Of a stretch of 18,491 nucleotides of DNA, positions 7,358-14,798 are shown piece after piece (position 1 is the first letter of the stretch; each line of letters begins with the position of its first letter). A program made the position numbers and the translations under genes. The notes beneath the pieces are model-generated. The model was not told the origin of the DNA. It worked only from the letters and a program-made list of their open reading frames with translations, and did not search any database. This DNA comes from an uncultured Bacilli bacterium (lineage in GTDB: Bacteria; Bacillota_I; Bacilli_A; RF39; UBA660). The stretch covers positions 1 through 18,491 of the forward strand of contig CANQFI010000020.1 of assembly GCA_947598455.1 (NCBI GenBank). Direction: 5' to 3'.

Positions 7358-7489
7358 TATCTAAAACACCTCTTATCAACTTATCTTCTATTACAATCAT
7401 ACTATAAAACCAAATATAAATCTATATTAAACACACCTTTTTAACTTATTACGTAATTTTTTATTTTAATACTTATCTACACTATCCCT

Positions 7490-8165
7490 ATATATAACCT
7501 TACCTAGTAATTATAAATCACATTTTTCAATATTTGTTTCAACAAATACTATATTATTATTAACAAAAGCATATTCATTTTTTATTTTACTACCATTAAT
7601 TTTATATTAATTTAGTCTTAAAATTAACTAATTATATTAACTAATTATTGGAACAATTGAATAAACTAATTCATCATAGTCAACTTTATAATCTATTTTA
7701 GTAATTAAATCATATATGCCACCAGATGAAAATCATATTCGTTTAATAAAGTTCCGCCTACTATTTCGCCTTTTTTTAAGAATTGAACATATATATAAAT
7801 TAGTCTTAAATCTCTTTATAGATAATTTTGAATCTGACATGAAACCTTGGTTTATTCTTCATATATATCAACTTTATATCTTAAATTAGAAACCTTTATA
7901 GCTCTTGCAAAATCCAATTTTTCTTCAATATATTCATAGTTTCCGCCATTTATTCTTACTTAATAATTATCAAATGATTCACTAACATAAAAGTTATTAC
8001 CAAAATGAAAAATTTTATCACAATTAATTAATCTTATACACAATGATTGAGTATCTATTATCATTCCATCTTTAAAACAAAAATAAAATAAATAATTAAA
8101 ATTATTATATTTTACATAAGGAACCCCACGGTTTCTTTTTCTTGTTTCATTGGAGTCTCCTCCTC
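7490..8165 (-). pseudogene. Decayed gene of unknown family
   Basis: A Shine-Dalgarno GGAGGAGG and ATG at 8150 open a frame that stops after 12 codons, but the neighbouring frame continues as clearly protein-like sequence: RNRGVPYVKYNNFNYLFYF, KDGMIIDTQSLCI, FHFGNNFYVSESFDNY, stop, then NGGNYEYIEEKLDFARAIKV and SNLRYKVDIYEE with a stop at 7852-7854. Further pieces in other frames are KKGEIVGGTLLNEYDF, GGIYDLITKIDYKVDYDELV and NNNIVFVETNIEKCDL. Several stops, at least three frame changes and a 13-base tandem duplication show a dead gene. I do not recognise the family. Residue composition resembles the other secreted or membrane proteins here. Confidence 0.6.
7623..7648. repeat. 13-base tandem duplication inside the decayed gene
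   Basis: ATTAACTAATTAT occurs twice back to back (7623-7635 and 7636-7648). Thirteen is not a multiple of three, so the duplication shifts frame, consistent with decay of the surrounding gene. Confidence 0.8.
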
Positions 8166-8310
8166 CACAAGCCTAAATTCCGATGGTCGCCACCATACAT
8201 TTTTTTCTTTCTTTAATCTAAAAAAATAATTTTTTAGTTAACAACATAAATTACAATTTTTCTCCATAAAGTAATTATATAATAATGAACTATTGTTCGT
8301 CAATATTTTT

Positions 8311-8800
8311 TTACATTTTTGAGAACTTTCCTATAAGATAAAAAGATATTGATAGTTCTAAATCTTCAATAGCAAAATTTTTATTTGGATGTTTTATATC
8401 TACTCCTAAATAGACATAAAAACGATCTGAAGCATTAATATATTATTGTCTACTTATAAAAGCATTCATAGATAATAATTCTGCTTTTTTATAATCATTA
8501 TAATTATCTACATTTTGGGTTTTACTATTTTTTCCAATAGTTAGTTCTGAATTATTATATTCATCGATTATTTTTTCATAATTTACTTTTTAATTTCATT
8601 TATTATACCACTCATAAAGTCAGTTCTTTTTTGTTTATCATTTGTAATAAAAAACTTAACATACTTTTTTGTTAAGGCTCATAATTTTAGATTATTTTTT
8701 GATAATTCTAACTTAATATCTATATTACTTTTATATACCTTTATGCAAAATTATCATTATTTTCTTCTAAATATCTATTAAATCAATACATCAGCATCAA
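8311..8800 (-). pseudogene. Second decayed reading frame of unknown family
   Basis: One minus-strand frame carries long protein-like stretches broken by three in-frame stops: NIDIKLELSKNNLKL, ALTKKYVKFFITNDKQKRTD with FMSGIINEIKK, then from an ATG at 8579 MKKIIDEYNNSELTIG to a stop at 8443-8445, then YINASDRFYVYLGVDIKH and PNKNFAIEDLELSISFYLIG up to 8311. The absence of frameshifts over more than 400 bases suggests fairly recent decay, or a gene still partly translated. The family is not recognised. It lies directly downstream of amidase stub B, where the rest of an amidase would be expected, but I see no amidase motifs. Bases 8166-8310 hold nothing I can support. Confidence 0.5.
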
Positions 8801-8818
8801 ATTCTTCTATTTTGGGAT

Positions 8819-8863
8819 TTAATAGATACTTCCATATCCACTATCAATTACAACTTTCTTCAT
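8819..8863 (-). pseudogene. Amidase-like 14-codon stub, copy B
   Basis: The frame reads MKKVVIDSGYGSIY and stops at the same codon as copy A. The zinc-binding His of the amidase motif has become Tyr and one motif Gly has become Ser, so this copy has drifted more. The ribosome binding site GAGGTGAAAG is kept. In another frame downstream, NPKIEEFDADVLI can be read before a stop, perhaps further relic sequence. Confidence 0.58.
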
Positions 8864-8910
8864 AGCTTTCACCTCATTATAATCTATGACAAAAAAACTA
8901 TTTAGACACT

Positions 8911-8936
8911 AAAAAAGAAATTCATACATATGAATT
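8911..8936 (-). terminator. Terminator-like hairpin in repeat copy B
   Basis: On the minus strand AATTCAT and ATGAATT arms (8930-8936 and 8919-8925) are followed by TTTTTT after two bases. It corresponds to the KilA-N terminator in copy A but has a shorter stem. Confidence 0.55.
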
Positions 8937-8961
8937 AATATAGTATAACTGATAACTGATA

Positions 8962-9177
8962 TCAAATAGCATGTTTATCATTTATATTTTTTTTGTTATT
9001 ATTTAAATATTTAATATTATTTTCTGACAATATTCTCATTTGAAAAATAGCATTTGTTTCATATAAACCATTTATACTTCTAAATAATCTTTTATTTTTT
9101 ACTTCTTTTGATAACTTAGTAGTTTTATTAGCATATTTTACTAAATAATTTTTAGCAATTTCATTAGTTAATATCAT
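8962..9177 (-). pseudogene. Fragment carrying a KilA-N C-terminal tail
   Basis: A 71-codon frame without a Shine-Dalgarno. Residues 46-61 (IFQMRILSENNIKYLN plus two Asn) match the extreme C-terminus of the KilA-N protein at 4366, whose own frame stops right after this point, while here it runs on for ten more codons. The first 40 residues, beginning ILTNEIAKNYLVKYANKT, do not resemble KilA-N. It is most likely the remnant of a second KilA-N gene whose front part was replaced or deleted. Translation is doubtful. Confidence 0.55.
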
Positions 9178-9209
9178 ATTTTTTAAAAAAAATCTATAAT
9201 TAGCATAAG

Positions 9210-10070
9210 TTATCTTATCTGCCTTTTAATCAACTTCGCCTGCACAACAATCCTACCTCCTCGGTTATTTTTACAAGTTGATAGTGTAAGAATTTTATCA
9301 TTTATATCAACATCTGTATCAATCTCTGCTTCATTTCTTTCTTTCATTGTATATAACCATTCTTGTTTTTCATCATCACTACTAAAATCAGTTTTCATAT
9401 AATAATTTTCTTTTTGAATAGTATATATAGAAAATATTTGAAATATCATACTCTCTTTAGGAGTTGCTAAATAAATAACATAATTATCCTTATCCTTTTG
9501 CCATATAGAAGAAAATAAATTTTTTAAAGAACCAAACATCGTTCTATCTAATCTTGCATGCCCATAAATTACAGTATTATCATTTAAATTATCTATATTA
9601 TTTCTAAAATCCATAAACACCCAACCAGCTTGGTTATTTTTTTTATCTAAAGAATGATTTAAATAGTATATATTATCATTTGTTTGAACAACAGGATAAT
9701 TAACATTTGTATTTTTTATATTAATAAATGCTACAACATCACTATTCACTTTTATTAATGAAGAAAAATCTACTTCCATAAAAGGAAAATTAACATAGTA
9801 ATAATAATTACTACTTATATCTTTAGGAGGATTAAAAAATTCACCACTTTCAAAATTATTTGTAATATTTATATTTTCATAAATTTCTTCATTTAATTGT
9901 TTTATTTTGGAATTATCTTTTAACCAATTAAATATAGTATATAGTGAGAAGATGATAATACTAAAACACAATACAGCTATAATAAGATCAAATACTTTTT
10001 TTATTTTCTTCTTCCCGTTAGTAGCTTTTTGTGTTTTAAAAAACTCTTCCATAGTCATATATTTCTTCAT
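9210..10070 (-). CDS. Class B sortase
   Basis: A 286-residue membrane-anchored transpeptidase that cleaves a sorting signal in a surface protein and joins the protein to cell wall peptidoglycan. A basic N-terminus precedes a transmembrane helix (about 26-49), the type II topology usual for sortases. The catalytic domain shows the class B pattern: VVAFINIKNTNVNYPVVQ (112-129), YYLNHSL, the catalytic His171 in VIYGHARLDRTMFGSL, the catalytic Cys266 in LTLSTC and an Arg (R273) in GGRIVVQAKL. The Cys-to-Arg spacing of seven is shorter than in the Staphylococcus enzyme as I remember it. GAGGTGA precedes the ATG. It is divergent, across 61 bases, from a protein with an NPNTG sorting signal, its probable substrate. 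Confidence 0.92.
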   Translation of the reverse strand: MKKYMTMEEFFKTQKATNGKKKIKKVFDLIIAVLCFSIIIFSLYTIFNWLKDNSKIKQLNEEIYENINITNNFESGEFFNPPKDISSNYYYYVNFPFMEVDFSSLIKVNSDVVAFINIKNTNVNYPVVQTNDNIYYLNHSLDKKNNQAGWVFMDFRNNIDNLNDNTVIYGHARLDRTMFGSLKNLFSSIWQKDKDNYVIYLATPKESMIFQIFSIYTIQKENYYMKTDFSSDDEKQEWLYTMKERNEAEIDTDVDINDKILTLSTCKNNRGGRIVVQAKLIKRQIR

Positions 10071-10131
10071 AGATATTCACCTCAATATAAAAGAATGACT
10101 AAATAATAATTATGAAAAAAGGAGTAGATTT

Positions 10132-10791
10132 ATGAAAAGAATTATAATGATTCCAATATTCATTATAATGTCACTAGTGTTAATTCCTCATGTCTTTGCC
10201 GCTAGTGAATATGGAACAGTCAAAGACATTACAGAACAAGCTGGAGATTCACTAACTACTGGTAAAGGTAACCTTGTAACAAAAGGAGATACTACAACAA
10301 TAACTTATGATGCAGCAACATTTAAAATATTAGAAGAAGACAAAGATGCAGCTGATGGTGAAAGACCAGGTCCAGCCGCATGGATCGGCTTTGAAGTAAC
10401 AGAACCAAGCAATGATAACAATTCAAGTTTCAAAGTAACAAATCCTGATAATACTACAACAGAAATCAAAAAATCATCATTTAAAGATTATGTAGGTATA
10501 ACCCCTACCAATTTAAAAAATGCCTTATTAAAAGGAACAGTCTTAACTTATAAATATTCTTTCGACTGGAATGAAGATGGCAAAAATGACCAATTTGTTA
10601 TCATTCAAGTCGATCCTAAAAAAGTTACTTTAACTGATGAAAATGGTAAAGATCAAGAATGGTCACCAGAAATAGCGAATAAAGTATTAGCTGAAGAAAA
10701 TCCCAATACTGGCGATTTAAATATCTTTTTCCTTCTAGGACTTATTGTTATAGCAGGAGCTGGATTAGTATACTATTTTAAAAAGGCATAA
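10132..10791 (+). CDS. Secreted cell-wall protein with NPNTG sorting signal
   Basis: This 219-residue protein has a signal peptide (KR at positions 2-3, a hydrophobic core 4-19, probable cleavage after VFA at residue 23). The mature acidic, Thr/Asp-rich domain follows (24-185). The C-terminus is a complete sorting signal: NPNTGD (190-195), a hydrophobic helix (197-215) and the positive tail KKA. Class B sortases recognise NPQTN/NPxTG-like motifs, which fits the divergent sortase next door. The segment DWNEDGKND (145-153) has the D-x-N-x-D-G-x-x-D spacing of an EF-hand-like calcium loop. The mature domain has no recognised family; a structural surface or adhesin role is a guess. AAAAAAGGAG precedes the ATG. 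Its stop codon lies in a terminator hairpin. Confidence 0.88.
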   Translation: MKRIIMIPIFIIMSLVLIPHVFAASEYGTVKDITEQAGDSLTTGKGNLVTKGDTTTITYDAATFKILEEDKDAADGERPGPAAWIGFEVTEPSNDNNSSFKVTNPDNTTTEIKKSSFKDYVGITPTNLKNALLKGTVLTYKYSFDWNEDGKNDQFVIIQVDPKKVTLTDENGKDQEWSPEIANKVLAEENPNTGDLNIFFLLGLIVIAGAGLVYYFKKA

Positions 10792-10805
10792 AAGCCTTTT
10801 TTTAT
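10780..10805. terminator. Terminator of the sortase substrate gene
   Basis: AAAAAGGC (10780-10787) and GCCTTTTT (10794-10801) pair around a six-base loop containing the stop codon, with a seven-base T run. The A-rich left arm could also stop transcription of the nuclease gene from the other side. Confidence 0.85.
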
Positions 10806-10851
10806 TGCAATATTGTTTTAATTCAATTAAAAAAAGAATACTAATTTTATT

Positions 10852-11661
10852 TTAACTATGTACTCTTCTTAATTCTAATAATTCTTTAGCTTTTTCATCT
10901 AAATTAACACATTCATATAAAACAAAATCTTCATTACTTTCGTTTATCCATATTAACCATTTCTTAGGATATACTCTTAACTTCGTTTCATGTTCTAGTA
11001 AAACTTTATAAATAGCTAACTGTAAACAATAATGATAATAATTACTATCAGGTATAGCATTTAAAGGATAAAGCATTCTTTGATTTCCAAAAGATCTTTT
11101 TCTTATTTTTTTATTTGTTTTATAATCAACAATAATTAAAGCATCTAATTTTTTAGAATAAGCCAAAAAATCTATTGTTCCTGCAATATCATAATCTTTA
11201 CTACCAACTATTTGTTCTAATCCTATAGGTATTAAATTATCTTTAAATTTATTATAAAAACTATTACCTATTTGTTTTAACTTATCCCATACAGGAGCAA
11301 TAACGTCATAACCAAATTCTGACACTACTAAATTTTTATCATAATCATATAAATTCCCATCACGCCATAAATACTCATTATAAGCATGCATATGAGTTCC
11401 TTTACAACAAGCAAAATCTCTTTCAAAATGCCAACTATCTAATAATTTTTGTTTAGGAATTCCATCTTTTAATGATTTAGTAGTTGCCATTTCATCCTCA
11501 TTAAAAGTATTAGTATACTTTTCAATTAAAGTAGTTACAGAAATACCTACTTCTGTTGTTGTACCATCATCTTCTAAATAAGTATAACTATGATTATCAT
11601 CATAAAACTTATATTTATCAAACTTTTTTAATTCATTATTTATTTCTTGTAAATTTATCAT
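10852..11661 (-). CDS. RecB-like PD-(D/E)XK nuclease
   Basis: A 269-residue protein of the RecB/Cas4-type exonuclease superfamily. The motifs are in order and intact: SVTTLIEKY (41-49), GTHMH (88-92) for motif I His, LEQ (148-150), the metal-binding Asp164 in AGTIDFLA, the Asp179-x-Lys181 core in IIVDYKTNK, and the QxxxY motif Q214-Y218 in YCLQLAIY. Catalytic residues therefore look complete, unlike the nuclease-like domain in the ABC-3C effector. No helicase, Cas or integrase gene is next to it. Stand-alone proteins of this kind are frequent in phages and elements that process DNA ends, and are also scattered in chromosomes. AGAGGAA precedes the ATG. The substrate is unknown. Confidence 0.82.
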   Translation of the reverse strand: MINLQEINNELKKFDKYKFYDDNHSYTYLEDDGTTTEVGISVTTLIEKYTNTFNEDEMATTKSLKDGIPKQKLLDSWHFERDFACCKGTHMHAYNEYLWRDGNLYDYDKNLVVSEFGYDVIAPVWDKLKQIGNSFYNKFKDNLIPIGLEQIVGSKDYDIAGTIDFLAYSKKLDALIIVDYKTNKKIRKRSFGNQRMLYPLNAIPDSNYYHYCLQLAIYKVLLEHETKLRVYPKKWLIWINESNEDFVLYECVNLDEKAKELLELRRVHS

Positions 11662-11678
11662 ATTATTCCTCTATATGT

Positions 11679-11687
11679 ATCATAACA
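11679..11687 (-). promoter_or_regulatory. Extended -10 promoter of the nuclease gene
   Basis: TGTTATGAT on the minus strand, directly upstream of the AGAGGAA of the nuclease gene, fits an extended -10 element. No good -35 is seen. Confidence 0.5.
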
Positions 11688-11799
11688 TAAATATTACTAT
11701 TAATTTAATATTTTAATCTTTATTTCCTAAAAATCTTTAATTTCTATTATACAATAAAATCAAAATTTATACTTATTTCACTTATTTAAAATATCTTAT

Positions 11800-12357
11800 T
11801 TATTTTAATTTTTCTTTTAAATCAACTAACGCCAAATATCTTGCACTCACTTTATTTTTTTCTTCTGAACTTAATTCAGCTAATGTTTTACCATTATCTA
11901 ATTCAAATATAGGATCAAAACCAAAACCATTTTCTCCTCGTATTTCCAATGAAATAGTTCCTTTTATTTCACCAACACCTATTAAAGTTCTAACTCCATC
12001 AAAATAAACCATATTACAAACCACCTTAGCATATCTATTACTTGAATTTTTTACTTTATCAATTATTGCTTTATTTCGTTCTTCATCAGTCGCCTTTTCA
12101 CCTAAGAATCGATGTGTCAAAACCCCTGGCCAACCTTCCAACACATCAATACATAATCCAGAATCATCAGCTATAACTGGTTCATTTGTCAATTCATATA
12201 TTTCTTTAGCTTTTTTATATGCATTGCCATAAAAAGTATTTTGATCCTCTACTACATCAATATCAATTCCTTTATCTTTTAAACTATATATATCGTAATC
12301 TTTTAATATTTCTTTTATTTCTCTTATCTTACCTTTATTATTAGTTGCAATAATCAT
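11800..12357 (-). CDS. rdgB: XTP/dITP pyrophosphatase (RdgB/HAM1)
   Basis: This enzyme removes non-canonical purine nucleotides (dITP, ITP, XTP) from the pool by hydrolysing them to the monophosphate and pyrophosphate, preventing their incorporation into DNA and RNA. The 185-residue protein shows the family signature throughout: ATNNKGKIREI near the start, GNAYKKAK (45-52), the active-site loop ADDSGLCIDVL (63-73), PGVLTHRF, GFGFDPIF (144-151) and the closing SSEEKNKVSARYLAL. Length is close to the usual 190-200. GGAGATG precedes the ATG. It is a housekeeping gene with its own intergenic spaces on both sides (about 140-155 bases without other features), not obviously part of an operon. Confidence 0.95.
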   Translation of the reverse strand: MIIATNNKGKIREIKEILKDYDIYSLKDKGIDIDVVEDQNTFYGNAYKKAKEIYELTNEPVIADDSGLCIDVLEGWPGVLTHRFLGEKATDEERNKAIIDKVKNSSNRYAKVVCNMVYFDGVRTLIGVGEIKGTISLEIRGENGFGFDPIFELDNGKTLAELSSEEKNKVSARYLALVDLKEKLK

Positions 12358-12503
12358 AATTTCATCTCCTATAACTAGAAACTTTTAAATAATATTCTAA
12401 CCTTATACATTTATAGTAACTTTATCAATAATAGTAATATATATCATAACTAATAAACTATCAACACAATTATAATATGCTTTTCATACAAGTTTATAAA
12501 CTC

Positions 12504-12528
12504 AAAAGAACAACTACTTAGTTGCTCT
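12504..12528 (-). terminator. Terminator overlapping the end of the LRR protein gene
   Basis: On the minus strand AGAGCAACT and AGTTGTTCT (12520-12528 and 12507-12515, one G-T pair) form a hairpin followed by TTTTGAG. The stop codon TAG lies in its loop and arm. Confidence 0.65.
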
Positions 12529-14082
12529 TAATTTTAAAAGATTTACAATTATTTCATAAACATACTTAGAAAGTAAATTATACTTTACTTTCTTATCCAA
12601 TATATCAAATAATTTTTCATTATCTAAACCCATTTCCTCTTCTGTTAAATAATGTTTAACAAAATAATCAACATATTTTAATTCAATAGTCTTTTTTCGA
12701 TCATCATAATCTCTTATTCTTAATTCAATTTGTTTTAATTCATTCTGTACATCTATTAATTCCTGTTGAATTTTTTTATAATCACCATCTTCATTATTCA
12801 TCTTACTTAATTTATCATTAAGTATTATAGCTTTTTTATTAAGTAAATTCTTATTAATATTTTCTCCTAGTAATACAGAATCAAAACTAGTAATATCATT
12901 AAACATTTCATCAGTTTCTTTAATTCTTTCAATTGCATACATAATTAAGTCATCACTATCATCACCATGATATGAATAAGTTTTATTAATATTACCTTCA
13001 CCAACAAATTTATGTCTAATACTTAATTCTTCTTTACTAACTAAGAATAATCTTAATTCATCAAAATATTTATAATAATTAACCATAGAATCCCAAGCTA
13101 CATCAGTATAATAGTATTTATTTTCTAAAGTAACTCTAAGTAAAGCATAATCAGATGTTCCAAGTAAAGAGTATACCTTTTTACCATTATAGTACCCAAT
13201 TGCATCTAAAGCACCCATTGAGTAAACTACAGACGACCTAACCCCTGCATAAGCAAGAAGTAGTTGAAAAGCTTTAGCATAAGAAAGTCTTCCACCTTTA
13301 CCAAAATTAAATACCTTATATATATTATTAGCTCTTTCATAAAGCTCTTTATCTCCTTTAGGATCATCTTCATTCAAAAACTCTATATTATTAAGCATCC
13401 ACCTATAAAGAATACCAAACTTTTCAATATCTCCATCAGTTTTATGAATATATTTAGACACAATATAAACAATATGCGACATTAAAGTATCTAGTTCTTC
13501 TTTAGTATATTCATGAATTAAATATTTTCTAAGTCCAATAGAATCAATCCATTTAACATTAGAAGTATCTATTTCTTTACCATCATTTTCTTCATAATAT
13601 TTAATAACATCAACATTATATATAATATCTAACATACATTCGCAATATGGATTATTAACCAAAAAATCAACAATCTGTTTATTATCTTTAAAATCTTTAT
13701 TATCATATAAAGTTAATCTTTTTAAATTTGGTAAATTACTAACTGTCTCTAAATTTTCATTATGAATAATACATAATTCTTCTAAATTTTTAAATATTTT
13801 AAAATCTAAATCTATTAATGCCGTTTGCTCTTTTAATTTTAAACAATTTAATTTTGGAACAAACTTACTTACCAATTCTAAATCTTCATATGTAATAGAT
13901 GGAAATGTTTCAAAATCAATTCTGGTTAAATTAGGAAACATATTTAATGAATTAATATCATCTTTAACTACTTTCAAATAAGTTACTTGATTTAACTGAT
14001 CCTGACTAAAAATATTATCTATATTCTTAATATTTAATCGTTCTTTAATAGCTTTAGTTAAAGTATCAGATAATTCTATCAT
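12514..14082 (-). CDS. Leucine-rich-repeat protein with degenerate transglutaminase-like domain
   Basis: This 522-residue protein has no signal peptide or membrane segment. Residues about 32-145 form short leucine-rich repeats (FPNLTRIDFETF, VPKLNCLKL, FKNLEELCII, LPNLKRLTLYDN). Residues about 205-350 match the transglutaminase/papain-like fold: FGILYRWMLNNI, GGRLSYAKAFQLLLAYAGVR, YALLRVTLENKYYYTDVAWD. Aligned to the usual GxCxGYAxAF and HAWN motifs, the catalytic Cys position is Arg265 and the His position is Tyr312; only Asp327 remains, so it is probably a pseudoenzyme. Residues about 410-470 form a coiled coil and the rest is helical. It follows the WXG100-like genes after a terminator and has its own extended -10 promoter. 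A scaffold, adaptor or chaperone for type VII cargo is a plausible role, inferred from position. Confidence 0.72.
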   Translation of the reverse strand: MIELSDTLTKAIKERLNIKNIDNIFSQDQLNQVTYLKVVKDDINSLNMFPNLTRIDFETFPSITYEDLELVSKFVPKLNCLKLKEQTALIDLDFKIFKNLEELCIIHNENLETVSNLPNLKRLTLYDNKDFKDNKQIVDFLVNNPYCECMLDIIYNVDVIKYYEENDGKEIDTSNVKWIDSIGLRKYLIHEYTKEELDTLMSHIVYIVSKYIHKTDGDIEKFGILYRWMLNNIEFLNEDDPKGDKELYERANNIYKVFNFGKGGRLSYAKAFQLLLAYAGVRSSVVYSMGALDAIGYYNGKKVYSLLGTSDYALLRVTLENKYYYTDVAWDSMVNYYKYFDELRLFLVSKEELSIRHKFVGEGNINKTYSYHGDDSDDLIMYAIERIKETDEMFNDITSFDSVLLGENINKNLLNKKAIILNDKLSKMNNEDGDYKKIQQELIDVQNELKQIELRIRDYDDRKKTIELKYVDYFVKHYLTEEEMGLDNEKLFDILDKKVKYNLLSKYVYEIIVNLLKLRATK

Positions 14083-14109
14083 AGCTCCACCTACTTTATT
14101 CTTAAAATA

Positions 14110-14118
14110 ATTATATCA
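14110..14118 (-). promoter_or_regulatory. Extended -10 promoter of the LRR/transglutaminase-like gene
   Basis: TGATATAAT on the minus strand, just after the terminator of the preceding WXG100-like genes and about 27 bases before the ATG. It separates this gene transcriptionally from the upstream operon. Confidence 0.6.
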
Positions 14119-14123
14119 CAAAT

Positions 14124-14147
14124 AAAAAAAAAGTCTTGTAATAGACT
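14124..14147 (-). terminator. Terminator of the WXG100-like operon
   Basis: AGTCT and AGACT arms (14143-14147 and 14132-14136) with a six-base loop are followed on the minus strand by eight T residues. Confidence 0.7.
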
Positions 14148-14172
14148 CTATTAATTGTAAATAGAAGGTAAT

Positions 14173-14436
14173 CTACTCACTTTCCATTGTATCAATAACT
14201 TCAATTAAAAAGTTTCTCACATTAATCATTTTATTATGACCCTCTTTTGCAGTATTTATAAAACTACTAGTTGAATTTAAAAATGCTGAAGCAGAAACTC
14301 CCTCAAAAGAACTTTCTAATTCATTTGCTTTTGAAATAAAAGTATCTAAACTATTAATAGCTGCTTCGTTAATGGTTGCCATTTTTGAACTCCATCCCTC
14401 TAAAGCAGTCGTCTCTACATAAACTGATGTATCCAT
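14173..14436 (-). CDS. WXG100-like protein, FEG variant
   Basis: An 87-residue, all-helical protein with the two-helix hairpin plan of WXG100 (ESAT-6/EsxA) type VII substrates. The turn carries F44-E-G46 instead of Trp-x-Gly, followed by SASAFLNS, and helix two ends FLIEVIDTM. A conserved Trp lies early, at position 15 (EGWSSKM), as in the protein at 15096 (Trp14), so these two are alike in layout. It starts 11 bases after the stop of 14448-14741, without a strong ribosome binding site of its own (GGGTAGG overlapping the upstream stop), which suggests coupled translation with that partner. Heterodimer formation with that neighbour is inferred. No C-terminal YxxxD/E export motif is visible. 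Confidence 0.72.
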   Translation of the reverse strand: MDTSVYVETTALEGWSSKMATINEAAINSLDTFISKANELESSFEGVSASAFLNSTSSFINTAKEGHNKMINVRNFLIEVIDTMESE

Positions 14437-14447
14437 ATACCAAAGAC

Positions 14448-14741
14448 CTACCCTCTAGCAAATGCTTCTTCTAAAGCATCTGCACTTTCAGATTTTTTTG
14501 TTAAATAATTAACATAATTTTCCATACTAGTTACAACTTCTTGATACATTGAAATATAAGAATTAGCTGTAGCTACAAAAGATGTTTTAACACTAGCATC
14601 TTTCCATGAAGGAGAAGTCGCAATCTCATTAATCAATAAAGTTAACTCTGTTACTTTATCTTTATAATCATCAATAACTTCTTTTAAACTAGATATAATC
14701 GATGAAACACCCTCTGGTATATGCTTATAAGAATCACTCAT
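14448..14741 (-). CDS. WXG100-like protein, WKD variant
   Basis: A 97-residue helical hairpin protein. The turn between helices reads SPSW46-K-D48 and thus keeps the Trp of the WXG motif but not the Gly; helix two contains SYISMYQEVVTSMENYVNYL, similar to WXG100 partners. AGGAGATG precedes the ATG. It directly follows the hairpin at 14757-14789, which separates it from the first WXG100-like pair, and is paired with 14173-14436 downstream. Like EsxA/EsxB-type pairs, the two may be exported as a dimer. Confidence 0.72.
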   Translation of the reverse strand: MSDSYKHIPEGVSSIISSLKEVIDDYKDKVTELTLLINEIATSPSWKDASVKTSFVATANSYISMYQEVVTSMENYVNYLTKKSESADALEEAFARG

Positions 14742-14756
14742 ATCTTCATCTCCTAG

Positions 14757-14789
14757 AAAAAAATCTTTTTATAACATTGTTATAAAAAG
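14757..14789 (-). terminator. Intra-operon terminator or attenuator
   Basis: Perfect 11-base arms CTTTTTATAAC and GTTATAAAAAG with a three-base loop (14765-14775 and 14779-14789) are followed on the minus strand by a T run (14763-14757). It lies between the two WXG100-like pairs, ends right at the Shine-Dalgarno of the downstream gene, and no separate promoter is seen for the second pair. It may lower downstream expression by partial termination or protect mRNA ends. Confidence 0.75.
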
Positions 14790-14798
14790 TTATTTTTA

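Larger units (their letters stand above)
8811..9054. repeat. Direct repeat, copy B
   Basis: This matches 4183-4432 in the same orientation, with bases 8868-8924 identical to 4240-4296. It includes the codons for QMRILSENNIKYLNNN, matching QMKILSENNIKYLNNN at the C-terminus of the KilA-N protein, then a hairpin, the Shine-Dalgarno and a second amidase-like stub. Divergence outside the core suggests an old duplication or a shared module from two related elements. Confidence 0.85.

Noticed and set aside
7128..7364. Plus-strand open frame of 78 codons opposite the PH-like membrane protein.
   Set aside because: The minus-strand gene has a Shine-Dalgarno, a downstream partner and a terminator; this frame is its antisense shadow.
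4183..9054. Composite transposon bounded by the two direct repeats.
   Set aside because: The repeats contain no transposase and no terminal inverted repeats, and target-site duplications are not seen.
9210..10070. Class A sortase assignment.
   Set aside because: The VAFINIKNTNVNYPVVQ region, the long N-terminal helical part and the NPNTG signal in the neighbouring substrate fit class B better.
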